Positions 25,592 to 37,841 of a stretch of 64,000 nucleotides of DNA are shown piece by piece. Where the stretch lies: contig MU385711.1 of NCBI GenBank assembly GCA_022497155.1, positions 372,001-436,000 on the forward strand, given 5' to 3'. This DNA is from Whalleya microplaca (Eukaryota; Ascomycota; Sordariomycetes; Xylariales; Xylariaceae). The first letter of the stretch is position 1. Every line of letters starts with the position of its first letter. A program made the position numbers and the translations under genes. The notes beneath the pieces are model-generated. The model did no database searches, was not told the origin of the DNA, and saw only the letters and a program-made list of their open reading frames with translations.

Positions 25592-26201
25592 TTATGGGTT
25601 CCAATCTAATCTGTATCGGCGTATGGTCTTATATAGACCTGCTACTACAGTACGTACTCTAGTACGCGTAATCTCTTGTTGCCTACATCGGCGTTGTCTG
25701 ATGATCATACCTTTTGTTAGGCAGTAATACATTCCATCAGTAACGAATAACAACCAGCAGCACCCAATATATGTACTCGTGCAGCATTCCTGCATCTCGT
25801 ATAGCTTCCAACAGGTCTTGGCTCCAATAGCCGTGTGACAGTTATCGGGGGCGAGTATTATAATCACGTAGCATACTAAAAGCTAGTCGGATCAGTTCCC
25901 ACGAATAAGTCCCCATGCCTTTATATTCAGGCAGATTTAGTTTGAACAACGAAGGCAGAAGTGATCTGAATCTCCTGTACACTCTCACTTGCTTCATGAG
26001 CATTCCGTTTATGACTGTTAGTATCCTAGTTACGATACTATCAATATTATACTTCTCTTTCATAAATGGTTGAATGAACCTTGAGCCTAGGCCAGAAAAG
26101 ACTTGAAGATATTGCAACAGTACTAATGAGAGCAACATCTTTACCAGTGGAGACAAGATGGGTTGATTGACATTCTTTTGATGTGTGCAATAGAGTTCCA
26201 A
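25592..26201 (-). other. Two overlapping orphan ORFs (119 and 91 codons), unrecognised
   Basis: The upstream frame (26201-25842) has Leu-rich helical character and many Arg/Lys. The downstream frame (25867-25592) ends with an Arg-rich tail. They overlap by 26 bases in different frames. They could be fragments of one decayed gene or transposase with a frameshift, or chance ORFs. No motif was recognised. Confidence 0.3.
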
Positions 26202-26376
26202 TGAGAAGACACGAGACTATAGATTGTCATTCTGCAACATAGACCTTCCCATTGAGGACTGACGGACGATAGTCATTGATAGCGATTTAGTACATATGCA
26301 CGTTGCTAGTCCGATTCCTTGAAATATCTAGGAAACAACCTCTGGAGTTATATATATTAAATGGAAGACATACTCA

Positions 26377-26450
26377 AACGTTGTTTTAATGACCACCAAT
26401 ATCACGGCCCAAGAACGTTGTTTCAATGACCACCAATATCACGACCCAAG
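26377..26450. repeat. 37-bp direct tandem repeat, two copies
   Basis: Copies at 26377-26413 and 26414-26450 abut exactly and differ at two positions, both transitions. No coding frame is associated. Confidence 0.9.
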
Positions 26451-28132
26451 TGATACGAAAATCTACTCTAGTACTAGACCCTTATATTAGACACCTATTC
26501 ATCTAGAGTTCCTGGAGCTTAGCAGAGACTGCTTAGTATCACGGTCTATAAATACGGTAAGCAGACAAGATGATCTGATTAATACCACGCTGCCTGAGTG
26601 ACGCGTAGCCAACGGGAATCGGTCCGGCTTCGTGCCGCGCAAAGTCCTTGATGCCATTAAGGTTCCGTGAACGGAATAGTTCTGCCACGGCATATAGGAA
26701 CTGTATGAGTATTGCATGTTCAAGGAGGTTGAACTTCAATGCCCGCTACGTGTAACCCGAATTTGTTGCTGGTGTAGATGCCTAGTATTTAGAGGTGTAG
26801 GGCGGATGGTTGGCCGATTCAATTATCTTACGCTCACGAACCTACGTCATTTTCCATGTATTCTTGTAAGACTCGTTGGATGTCTTCTATGGTAAATTGC
26901 CGGACGTCGGTTTGTCCATGATTGGAGTATATTTGCGTCTTGGGTGAAGTATAACGTTGGAATGGAGTCATAATTAGCATGGGTACCTATAGAATCAACA
27001 TGGGATGAACCTGTCCAGAATATTCGGCCGTAAGGTGACAAGCTCTGAGAACGTTAGGGTCTAGTTCGCTCACTGTGAACCTAAACTTGCTGTACAGATG
27101 ACCCGGCCACCTCCGAGAGGCAGCACCTCTATTTTGGTCTTGCTTGTTCGATTCGAGTCTAGATTCCCCCATTTTGAACAGAACGCGCAATATAGAAGCT
27201 GGTCTGGCCTGTTTTAGTATATTGATGTTTATATATTTCGCGTAGCCGTTTCACTTATACTCACTTTGCTATTATCACATATGACTTAAGTGAAACCTAC
27301 GGATAAGACCATATCTTATGTTATGTTTTCATAAGGGCTGCATAACGTCCTTGATATATATCAAAGTATAACAGTCTGCAACATCAAGTACCTATAATGC
27401 GGACTATATATATAATCGAAGGCTTTAATAAATAAGTCGGAAAATTTGCTACCAATAATTGAAGTAGGCTGAGTATTATATTATACAATTGGATAGACAT
27501 AAGGCACATTGCGTACGACGTAGTATAACCTATAGCACTAGTAGGGATATTTGGGAAGGAATCTCGGCCCAGTTACCAGTTATAGATCTTCCCCTCTCAC
27601 GACCTACCTTGTCATCACATGAGAGCAAGGGCTCCCATACAAACTAAATTCAAGGTTAATCAATATGAATCCCTGATATTAGATCTACGGGCTGCTGATC
27701 AGACAAATGCACCTCAACTACTAGAGTCAAATAGCTAACCGGAAGCGCTAACCAGATCTAACCATCAAGCTTAGCTTCAATACGCAAAAGGTACTCTTGT
27801 TTGAGTGAGCTCCGCGCAGAAAATAAGACATCGTAGATGTAGTTGTATGCGGAATACACATCGGCGGGCGATGATCTGCATATTTGGTTTGTTTGGGAGA
27901 CCATGTAAGTGTCCGTGCCAAGTGGAGAGTGTGCGGGATCTATGATTCCTTGGGTGGGAAGTCCACGTGTAATTGGACAGCATCTAGGGGTCGCAGCTAG
28001 CTATTCGTAATCCGCTTATCCACATCCAGGATTTGAGTGTTAGGATATGCGAGGACCGAGTGTTGTGATTGAATTACACAGGCTCTTTAGTTACTACCTA
28101 GAGTGAGGCCTCAAGATCGAAAAGCCCTTTAA

Positions 28133-28803
28133 GGCCGTGTTTACCAACTTGACTGCGGCCACTGGCTTCGATCAAAAATGTATCTTTTTGCTACCACAGG
28201 GGGGTCTCTCCACCGAACCTTACCCCCTTTAGCTGTGATATATAGCTGTATAACAGCTATAAGTCGTGCATAACTCCCGTAGCGGCGGCAGTTAGCTTTA
28301 TGAAAAACGGGGTTATATACCCCCTATTTTTTAGGCAACTTTGCCCTTTTAGGTAGGCAGTCCAGCCGCCGTAGTTATTATGGCGGCTATTAAAATTTGC
28401 AACAGCCGTAAATGGGACTGCGGCGACTGGATATATTGTTACTAAATAAGGTTAGTTTTTTACTTGAAAGCCCGACTTAAAGCTATTATAAATTACTTTA
28501 AATAGTTGATAATAATGGCATATATTACGCGATTACGGTCTTAGCTTTAAAAAATTAAAGCAGCTTTTTCTAATCGGCGACAGCCTGAAATAAACATATT
28601 AATAAAAAGTTTTAAAGGTATTAAATAAAAGGTTTTAAAGGTATTAAAAAAGGAGGTTTTAAATTTAAGGTGAGCTAGTGATTAATACATAAAGACTTAT
28701 AATACATCTATTTAATTACCAGATTTTTAATGCAATTTATATAAGTTAATAAGTATATATAAAGCTTAATGGTAGCAGTTTTAAGATTTTAATAAATACG
28801 GCC
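28133..28803. mobile_element. Non-autonomous PIF/Harbinger MITE
   Basis: 671 bp with 15-bp terminal inverted repeats. The left end is GGCCGTGTTTACCAA (28133-28147); the right end (28789-28803) is the same sequence with RIP-type changes. It is flanked by TAA at 28130-28132 and 28804-28806, the 3-bp TWA target typical of PIF/Harbinger. Its left ~330 bp match the left end of the adjacent full-length element, and its right ~115 bp match that element's right end at 58570-58701. It is therefore an internal-deletion derivative. No coding capacity remains. Confidence 0.88.
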
Positions 28804-29259
28804 TAAAGCCGTGTTTATTAACTTAACTGCGGCCATTAGCTTCGATTAAAAATGTATCTTTTTGCCATTATAAAGGGGTTTCTCCATTAAACCTTACGCT
28901 TTTTAGGTGTGATTTATAGCTATATAATAGCTATAAGTCGTATATAATTCCTATAGCGGCAGCAGCTAGCTTTATAAAAAATGGGGTTATATACCCCTTA
29001 TTTTTTAGGTAACTTTACTTAAAAAGGCAGGTAATTTAGCCGCCGCAGTTATTATAACGGCTATTATAATTTATAACAGCCGTAAATAAAACTATAGTAA
29101 TAGCTATATATCGTTATTAAATAAGGTTAGTTTTTTACTTAAAATCTTTAAGTAATCCTACTAATTAAAGTTATTATTAGTTACCTTAAAATAAATAATA
29201 ATTACGCCCGATAGTTAATAATAATAGTATTTATAAAAGTAATAGCACTCGCGATTATT

Positions 29260-30255
29260 AATATTAAGGAAAACGAGGATAATTTTATTAATTTTACTCG
29301 CTTCGGAATAGATTTCGAGCTTCCAAACAGCAAAAACCTTATTAATTATTATATATTTAATATTACGGATAAATTATTTAAGGATACTTTTAAAATAACT
29401 AAAATAACGCTATTGTTTCTCGAACAACGGCTTAAAACGACTATTTACTTAACCTTTAATAGGAATATTTTAGTCCGTTAAAAATTAATAATATTTTTAT
29501 AGTTATATATATTTTAACGAGCTATAGCGGAATGCCAGGCTATTATGGAATTACTTTACGAAAGTAATTAATTTTATTATTTATAAAGTCCTTTAAGCTT
29601 ATTAAGTATTATTCGAAAATTTCGTACGTTTAAAGGAGGTAAATAGCGAGCTATTTAATAAGGTAGCTTGTAATTTTAAAAAATAGCTATATTTTAAAGA
29701 TTGTATCGGCGTTATCGATAGCACTTTTATAAATACTTTTGTCCCTAAAGCTAATATAAAGGTATAAAAGTTTCGGAAAAACGAAACGGCTTAAAATATA
29801 TTAGCAGTTATAAATTTCGATAAAACGTTCGCATATATATTTGCCGGTTATAAGGGTTTTATATATAATAATAAGGTAATAAAGCTAGCTAAAAACGAAA
29901 GTTTCGTTATATTTATAGGAAAATATATTTTAGCCGATACTATTTATAACTAAGGAAAAAAAATATTAGTTCCGTACGAAAGAACGAAATATTACCTAAA
30001 AAAATAAAGGGCTATAAGTAAACGGCTATAAAATTATTATAAGTTATTTAATTTTCGGCATAGCTTATTAAAAATAACGGTTAAAAGGGTATTCGGAACG
30101 TTAAAAAAAAGGTGGAAAATTATTAGAAATAACGCACTTAAATATTCGATTATTAATTAAATTCTTTTTATATACGCTTTAATAGCGATTTATAATTTTA
30201 TAGCGTTAATAAAGTTTATATTCGACGAAATCGAAAATAAGGATATTGTAATATT
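29260..30255 (+). pseudogene. HARBI1-like DDE transposase relic of the Harbinger element
   Basis: The frame is riddled with TAA/TAG codons but keeps the family layout. The first catalytic Asp lies in GVIDST (codon 29717-29719) and the second in YILADT (codon 29936-29938). The third acidic position lies in VKRVFGTLKKRW (codon 30083-30085). All three are in one frame without a frameshift. At the third site the family's Glu is read as Lys (AAA), as a G-to-A change would give. An upstream stretch around 29270-29460 looks like the helix-turn-helix part. The protein would be inactive. Confidence 0.8.
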
Positions 30256-30750
30256 TATAACCAAATATAGCGTGCCGGCATAGCAAAAAAGCGTTAATAA
30301 AAAACTCTTTAATTTGCCTATAAATAAAGTAACTTTAAATAATTATAATTAGTTAAAAAAGGCTATTATAAGAGAGATATAATAAGATTATTATATTTAC
30401 TTAAGGCAAAAACTATAGTAATTTAAAAAGCGCACTAATTAATTGAAATTATTAAAAAAACGGCGTTATTAAAGGTATTACTAAAAAGGTGTTATTAAAA
30501 AAAAGGAGATCGATTATAGCTATTTTTTGCTATTAAAAAAGTTAAAAAAGTATAGTTAAAAAAAACACGTAACTTAATTAAAATCAGTTATATATATATA
30601 AAAAATTAAAATTAAAGACAGTAATAAATATAATTTAATAGTTATAGTTAAATATATATATATTAAAACTATAGAAAATATTTAATTATATTTAGTTTTA
30701 ATAAAAAAATCACTAAAACTAAATATAAATTATACTTTAAAAGTAAGGTA

Positions 30751-30975
30751 TATTATAAATCCACTTGATTTTATGACTTAATTAGCCTAACCTAGCCTAG
30801 GGTAATAAAGCGTGAAATCAGTAATGTATAAATTTCGTAATTAATTAAGTAAAGTGGGATAACTACTATATAAAATACCTGCGTACCTCCCGTAATTTTA
30901 AATCTCCAGCTTTATTACATTATATTAATTAAGTAAAAGGTATAACTATTATTATTATAGCTAGTTCTTATAATA
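30751..30975 (+). repeat. 5' LTR of gypsy-1 (225 bp)
   Basis: It aligns end to end with the LTR at 56597-56821. The canonical TG...CA ends read TA...TA here, as RIP would cause. It contains the shared AGTAAAGTGGGATA and ACTATATAAAATACCTGCG blocks; the latter is TATA-like. Confidence 0.9.
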
Positions 30976-30999
30976 TAGTAATAAAGCTTATTTTATTAA

Positions 31000-33450
31000 A
31001 CTAATTATCGATTACTATTAAAAACGACTATAAATTTTTATTTTATATATATAATTAATATTAAGGTTATTATACCTATAAACTCGCAAAAATACCTTAA
31101 AACCCGAAGGTATTAGATCAGTATATTTTATACCGAAACGATATATTATATTAGTAATAGCGCGTATACCTAAAGAACGTGCGGCTAATAAAAAGCGCGC
31201 CCGGAAAAAAGTGCGCTTTTTATTACCCGATTTAGAGCGGAATTTGCTATAGCCCGATCACGTACGCGATTCCGATTTAAAAAATCGCTCCCGCTTAAAT
31301 AATACCTATAGTTTTAAAGTACCTATTATATCGGTAACTTTAAATAACAAAAAAAAAACGGAAATAAAGAAATTTAAGAAATTCGGGAAACTTTTGCTAA
31401 ATTTCGAAAGACTTTTAATAAAGAAGTTATAAAAAACTTAATTTATAAAAAAACCTTAATAAAGCTAAATATATTTTTTTTAACAAACTTTAAATAACGT
31501 AACCGAATTATATATTAATATAAAAGATAGCTTTTTTATACTTTTCTTTTTATTAATATAGCTAGGTTACGAGAAATAGCCTAAAGCGGAAGGCGTTATA
31601 AATATTATTTAGTTTAAAAATATATATATTTACCCGGAGGCTTTATTTTAAGAATTTAAATAGCGAGCTTTTATATTAATAATATATTAATATTAAATAA
31701 CGTAAATATACTATTTAATATATAAATAAAGTAACGTTATTAAAATATTACGCGACTAAAGATTTAGCTTAAATACTTAATTAAAAAAAAATAGGTATAA
31801 TAAACGGCGCTTTAAATTTTTTAGTTAAAAAAAAAAGAAAAATTAGCTAAAAAACCTAAAGGAAATTATTATTTAGTAATAACGCGTTATATTATAGATA
31901 TAATAAATTTTTTTAAAACTAAAGCTCTTAAGGACGTATCTCGTTTTATAACTAAAATATCCCGTATGTTATATATAAGTATACCTAATACGACATTTAT
32001 AAAAAGAAAATCGCGTTATATTAAATTACCGGACTTACTTATATTTATAAATAATACGCTTACCGATAGCAAGCCTAAAATTAGCTACGCGTATTAAAAA
32101 ATATAAATAAAAAATAAATTAGTAGCTAATATAAATATATTTTATTTAAAAACGGAAAAACGTTTTTATATATTAAATTATATAAATAATAATATAGCTA
32201 AATAGCTTTACTTGTTCGTAAAAAATAAATATAAACTTTTTTTATTAGTAATAATAAATAAAATCTTAAAATATATAAATAAAAAATACGAAAACCCTAA
32301 TAAATATAATAAGGCGCTTATTAAATATAGCAAGTACGAAATAAAAAAGCCGGATTATTTTAATACTTTCTATTTAAAGTTTATTTATTTCGTAAGCTTA
32401 ATTTATAACTTTTGCGACGTTTAAAAACGGGACTTATTCGGAAAATTACCTAACTATTTTAATATATTTATCGTTAATAAATATTATAATCCGGTATTAG
32501 ATTTTACGGTATTTTATAAGATTATTTAGTAATATAATTATAACTATTATTATAACTATATTATTTAGGCAGAAAAAAAAGTAACGAAAAAAGATTTTTA
32601 ACCGGAGAAAAATAAAAGTAAGGGATTAATAAATAGAATTTTTATTAAAGACGACTTTATAGGTAATAAAAATATAGCGAATATATAAAATAATTAGAAT
32701 ATAGTATTTTTAGGAACTAATAAATCGGGAATTAAAATTTAAAAGCGACTAGTTAATAATACCGATCGACTTATATTTATTTAAATAAAATAATACTTTA
32801 TTTATTATTAAAAAAGGCATACGGTATTTAGTTATCTTTATAAGGCTAAATATATTAAATTAAAAATAGGTTAACTTAATACAATTATAGCCTATATAAA
32901 TATCCCGGAATTTAACGCTTAAAAGTTATTTACGCTTAAGGATAATTAGCTAAAAGGGCTATTTTAAGGTAATTAAACTTTATCCCAAAAAATATATTAC
33001 TAATAATAAATATCGATATTAATAAAGTTTTATTTAATTTTTTAAATTAGTATTAAAGAGAAAACTTATTACTAATTTTATATATAATAGCTTATAATAA
33101 ACTTTTATTAATTATATATAATATATTAATAAATATAAAAACAAATAGTTATATATTTATAAGCGTACGTTTTATATAGTAATTTTTAAAATTACTAAAG
33201 TTATTTATAACTTAGGATTTCGAGCTATAATAAATTAATAGGTTTAACGGTAATGTAATATAACTAATTAACGTAATTATACTTATATATTTATAGATAT
33301 AAAATTATATTATTTAAAATATCACGTTTTTTATTATCGATATAAAATACGATATTATTTTAAGATAAAAATAGTTCGACCGATATAATATTATAGTAAA
33401 CGTGCGATATTATTGCTTTTTATTTTTACTTAAATAAAAACCGAATTACG
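31000..33450 (+). pseudogene. gypsy-1 gag region relic
   Basis: This lies between the 5' LTR and the pol domains. The only clear open piece is 32212-32424, whose Lys/Tyr-rich peptide with the PDYFNTFYLKF segment resembles fungal gypsy Gag capsid regions. Elsewhere stops occur every few codons. Zinc knuckles could not be seen. Confidence 0.55.
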
Positions 33451-34572
33451 AAACGTATAATTTAGTTATAAACGATATAAAAAAACTTATTTTTAACCGG
33501 AATAACAGCTGGCAATAGGATGCCCTAAAAAAGGAAAAACGTATAAACCTCGAGAATAAGCGTAAGCGCGATAGCCGTAAGGGTTTTAAGCGCTTAAGTA
33601 TAAAGGCAAACGTAATAGCTATAATTAAAAAGCTACCCGAAGGAAAAAAAGTATTACTAAAAAATATCGATCTTTTTCTAATTAAATAGCGTATTAAAAA
33701 GTTAAAGGTAGCGGGGAAAATTTTAATTACGGAATAAATCTCGGTAATACTTATTCGGATTATTAAATTACGATAAATCTCTAACGCTATATTTATATAG
33801 CGCCGAAATTCCTGCACGTAACTTAAAAAAATTTAGGAAATATAGTATTAGCTAGATTAAATAATTAAAGAACCCGAAAAACCGCCCGATTTAAAGAAAC
33901 CTAAAATCGAAATAAATAAAAATAATAAAGGAGTTTATATATAATAAAAGGGCTTTATAAAATAATATAAATATTATATAAATGTCGCTATTATTAACGT
34001 AATACCTTTCGATAAAGCTATAAATCGTAAAAGTTAATTAAAAGTTACTAGTTTATATAAAATTAACCGTTTTATATAAGAAAAAAGGGACGCTTAAAGT
34101 TTAAACTAAAATAACGAAAACCTATAGGAAATAGTGCGACAAATAATACCCGAATGTTATTATTATCGATTTTTAATTTTTAGTAAAGTAAATTTTAATA
34201 AACTCCTATTAAATCGACCTAACGTTAATTATAAAATCGAACTTAACGAAAGGTTATAATTTGAAAACTTAAGTTATAGTTTTTTATATAAAATATTATT
34301 AAAAAAATTAAAAATATGTCGCTAATATATCGCTAATAATTTTTATAAAAGATTTATAAAATCGAGCGTAATATTATAAGCCGCTTTAGTGTTATTTATA
34401 TTTAAGAAAGATAAAAAGCTAAGGTTTTATATCGATTATCGAAAATTAAATACTATTATTAGAAAAAATCGTTACTTTTTACCGTTAATCGAAAAAACGA
34501 TAGCGCGAATTTTTAAAACTAAAATATTTATTAAAATAAATATCCGATAAGTTTTTAATCGAATCCGTATAT

Positions 34573-34788
34573 TGTCACGTGTTACAAGGGTTAAGGTGGC
34601 TTAGCGACTTAATTCCTATGTATTTTATGTAATCCTAAAATGGAGGAAAAAAAAAGGAATCTAAGCTAAAAAGTCGGCCGAGAAATTTACCATACATGTT
34701 AGGTGTGAGGCTTAAGCTGTGATTACGTAATGCGCACAAACCACACCTTAAATCTTATACCCTGTGCCTTAATCCCTATGCCATAACA
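34573..34788 (+). mobile_element. Solo LTR (216 bp) inside the gypsy-1 RT
   Basis: It begins TGTCACGTGTTACAAGG and ends CTATGCCATAACA. A perfect 5-bp duplication TATAT flanks it (34568-34572 and 34789-34793). RT coding similarity resumes directly after it. It is visibly less AT-rich than its surroundings, suggesting insertion after most of the local RIP. Strand is nominal. Confidence 0.88.
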
Positions 34789-35769
34789 TATATAACCCGA
34801 TAATAAAAAGCTTATTATTTTTCGAATTTAATATAAAATTTATAAATATAAAGTTCTACCGTTTAAATTTATTAACGGATTATTTATTTTTTAAAGATAT
34901 ATTAATAATATTTTAATAAATTATTTAGATAATTTTTATAGCGTTTATATCGACGATATTTTAATTTTTTTGCGATTAAAAAAAAAGCATTAGTAATATA
35001 TAAATAAAATGCTAATAAGGCTATAAGCTATAAGGCTTTAAGCAGACATTAAAAAATGCGAGTTTTATATATAAAAAACTAAATTCTTAGGGTTTATAAT
35101 ATTAACCGAAGGTATTATTATCGATTTAAATAAAGTAGAAGTTATTTATAACTAAAAATAGCTTATTATAGTACGAAAGGTATAATCTTTTTTAGGATTT
35201 TATAACTTTTATTATAAGTTTATCGAGCGGTATAGCGCTATAGCTAAGCTATTATATAACTTTATTTATAAAAGTAAACTGTTTAAGTGAAACTTAAAAT
35301 GCGAAATAACATTTTAAAAACTAAAAGGACGTTTTTTAAAAGCCTTAGTATTAGTTTATTTTTTATACGATAAAAAAACGAAAATAAAAATAGATACTTT
35401 TTAGGGCATTTTTTTAGGAATACTGTTATAGTTTTAAGATAAGGATTAAGCTTAATACCCTATATTTTTTTAATCCGAAACTTTAAACCGAATATAAAAC
35501 TATTACTTAACGTAAAATAAAAAGCTAATAACAGTAATTAAAGGCTTATAATACTAGCGAACGGAGTTAATAAGTTTATAATACGAGAAATTATTTTACG
35601 TTATTATAGATTATAAAATATTAAAATATTTTAATATTAAATGTATATTTAACATCCGATAAGTTAATTAGGCGGAGCTATTTATATAATACTATTTTAT
35701 TATTACGTATCGACTAAAATCGGAAAATAAACTAGCAGATATTTTTTTACGTCCTAAAGATATAAAGCG

Positions 35770-36010
35770 TATAACTCACGCTTAAACTACTATAGCTAGA
35801 GGCAGGGCTTTAATATAAGTACCAATTGTATATTTATAAATAGATGGGGAGGAAAGCTATTTCGGACTATGGGAATTGCTTAGAAAACTTAAGCCGGGTG
35901 CCCCGCCGGGCGGTGACCATTTTGCCGTGTCGTTACCGATTGACATACGGGAGTACGTAGCAACAGGTGGTCTGTGCGCCTGGTACGTACCTTCCGTAAC
36001 TGTACGTAAA
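35770..36010 (+). repeat. GC-rich segment, copy L (inverted partner at 42060-42350)
   Basis: This segment in the gypsy-1 RNase H-integrase linker is far less mutated than its flanks. It matches the reverse complement of 42060-42350 over roughly 200 bases, apart from indels. In both copies the same reading frame is open for most of its length (IDGEESYF...LLRKLKPGAPPGGDH). Confidence 0.8.
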
Positions 36011-36574
36011 AGCAAAAAAAAAAAGAAATACCGTACGATAATTATTTTTAAAAAAATACCCGATTCGGAGGTTATAACCGAATATATATTAGCTATAACT
36101 AAGTTAAACGAAATAAATAAAGTCCCGTATATTTATAAAATAAATCTAGCTAAAGTAAACGTATTTAAACTATTAAATATAATACTTATTAATAAAATCT
36201 TAAAAGCTAATAAAAAAAACTTAAACCTAAAAATATATCGCGAAAAAACACAAGAGGCTAAATATAATTCCGATTAGCAAATAATTTAAAAATTAATGCT
36301 ATATTAAGGCCGACTAATTATTAATATTAAAAATAACTTTTAAACCAAGCTTTTAACCGAAATATATACCCGAATTTTAATAATATATTTTAAACGTTAT
36401 AAAATAAATTTAATAATTAAAACGTAATATTAATAGCTAGGTTTAAATAGGGATATAAATACGTATGTAATTAATTATCCCTGTTTTCCGTTTAAGCTAT
36501 TTAAAAATAAAACGCCGGGATTATTATACCTTTTATTAATACCTAACTAAATATAAAATTATATTATTATAAAT

Positions 36575-36777
36575 TATTAAAATAACGCTTAGTTTAGCCG
36601 TGCGATTAGGGGTAGTTAATTAAGTTACCTTAGCGCGAAAAGATTTTTATATTTTCTCCGCACGAGAAATTCCCTTACTTTCTTTTATATATAAAATATT
36701 ATATAGCAATATAGTTTTATTATAACCCCCCTATCGTTTATACAATATTTATATTATAATATAAAGCTTATTTAATA
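36575..36777 (+). repeat. 5' LTR of the copia element (203 bp)
   Basis: It aligns end to end with 54905-55107. Shared blocks include AGTTTAGCCGT, ATTAGGGGTAG and TATAACCCCCCTAT. The ends read TA...TA, consistent with RIP of TG...CA. Confidence 0.88.
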
Positions 36778-37255
36778 CTAATTAGTAGTTATCGGCTTAA
36801 TTATCGCACGATTATAAATTAGCAAAAGTAAAAAAACGAAATTAAGTTTTATTACTGCCGGTATTAATTAAAGTAGTAAATATAACATTTATATTATAGC
36901 TTAAAAATAACCTTACTTTTTTAGCCAGTTAAAAAAAGCAAGTTTATTTTTTAAATATCCGAGTTTTTTATTTATATAAATTAAAAACTAATATTATTTA
37001 TTGGCTAATTAGATAATAATACCTAATTAAAGCTATATATAATTAAGGAAATAAAAAATGCGTTATCGCATATTAAAATACCAAAAATAATTATTAAATC
37101 GTACGATATAAAACGACTATATTAAAATATCGTTAAATAATTTAGCGAAAACAGAACTTTCGGATAATAAAATCGAATTTACGTATAAAAAAATAAGCAA
37201 ATAAAATATAATCTCCCTAAAAATATAAAAAATAGCAACAGATTTTAAACTATAG

Positions 37256-37495
37256 TGTCACGGGTGTTAAATATGCAATAAAACGCAGGGGTTTAGTATA
37301 CATATATTGATGATGAGAAAAAGTAGCTTAAGGACTAAAAGTTTACCTAGCGCGGCACCCGAGTTATATGGGTGCTTTGGTGGGGGTGCAAGCTGCGCGC
37401 TAGGGTTGCCAGGTGCAGGTGCACAGACCACCTTATTCACTCACGAGCTTAGGCTGATTTAGCAACCAGGGCAATCAGGACCTAAGGCCGTGACA
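37256..37495 (+). mobile_element. Solo LTR (240 bp) inside the copia gag
   Basis: It starts TGTCACGGGTG and ends GGCCGTGACA, with an 8-bp terminal inverted repeat TGTCACGG/CCGTGACA. TATAG is duplicated perfectly at 37251-37255 and 37496-37500. Its GC content is close to normal, unlike its flanks, so it appears younger than most of the RIP. Strand is nominal. Confidence 0.88.
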
Positions 37496-37841
37496 TATAG
37501 TATAAACTAATCGATATCGATAAAAGATTATTTAACGTATATTTAATAATATATTTCGTATAAGTAATAATAAAAACTTTATAAATAAACGTACTAAAAT
37601 AAACTTTACTAAATAACCTTAATAATAAATTTAAAAAATAGTCGGATTACTAATTTAAGGCAATTTATTATACGTTTTATAAGGAATTATTTTTAATTTT
37701 CGAATAAAAAAGGTTTTAAGTATTTAATAATATTATTATATAAAAATATTTAGCTAAATTATATAACATTATTAATAACTTTATAGTTATTTTTATAATA
37801 TAATAAGTATTTAATAAATAATTATTTACGCGACAAATACT

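Larger units (their letters stand above)
22442..28129. other. Gene-poor transition zone
   Basis: Base composition is intermediate between the genic block and the AT-rich island. No intact gene is recognised. It contains an orphan GC-richer patch (24402-24690), two orphan minus-strand ORFs (25592-26201), a 37-bp tandem repeat (26377-26450), a short perfect hairpin around 24810-24826 and a trinucleotide run near 25210. Further open frames of 60-75 codons at 26499-27190 and 27777-27983 minus show no family features. It probably consists of old, mutated repeat and gene debris. Confidence 0.5.
33900..36574 (+). pseudogene. gypsy-1 pol relic: RT, RNase H and start of integrase
   Basis: RT blocks include FKKDKKLRFYIDYRKLN near 34404-34449 and the active-site YIDD at 34946-34957. 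RNase H ends with a YRLKSENKLADIFLRPKD-like segment near 35700-35760. A linker containing the well-preserved frame 35876-36277 follows. The integrase N-terminal region (GLNRDINTYV near 36445-36475) then runs to the copia insertion point. The RT is interrupted by a solo LTR at 34573. The protease was not recognised. Confidence 0.8.

Noticed and set aside
33446..33817. 123-codon minus-strand ORF within gypsy-1
   Set aside because: The plus-strand frame at the same place continues the Gag/Pol-type sequence. The Phe/Leu/Ile-rich minus-strand peptide is the complement of Lys/Arg/Asn-rich coding DNA.
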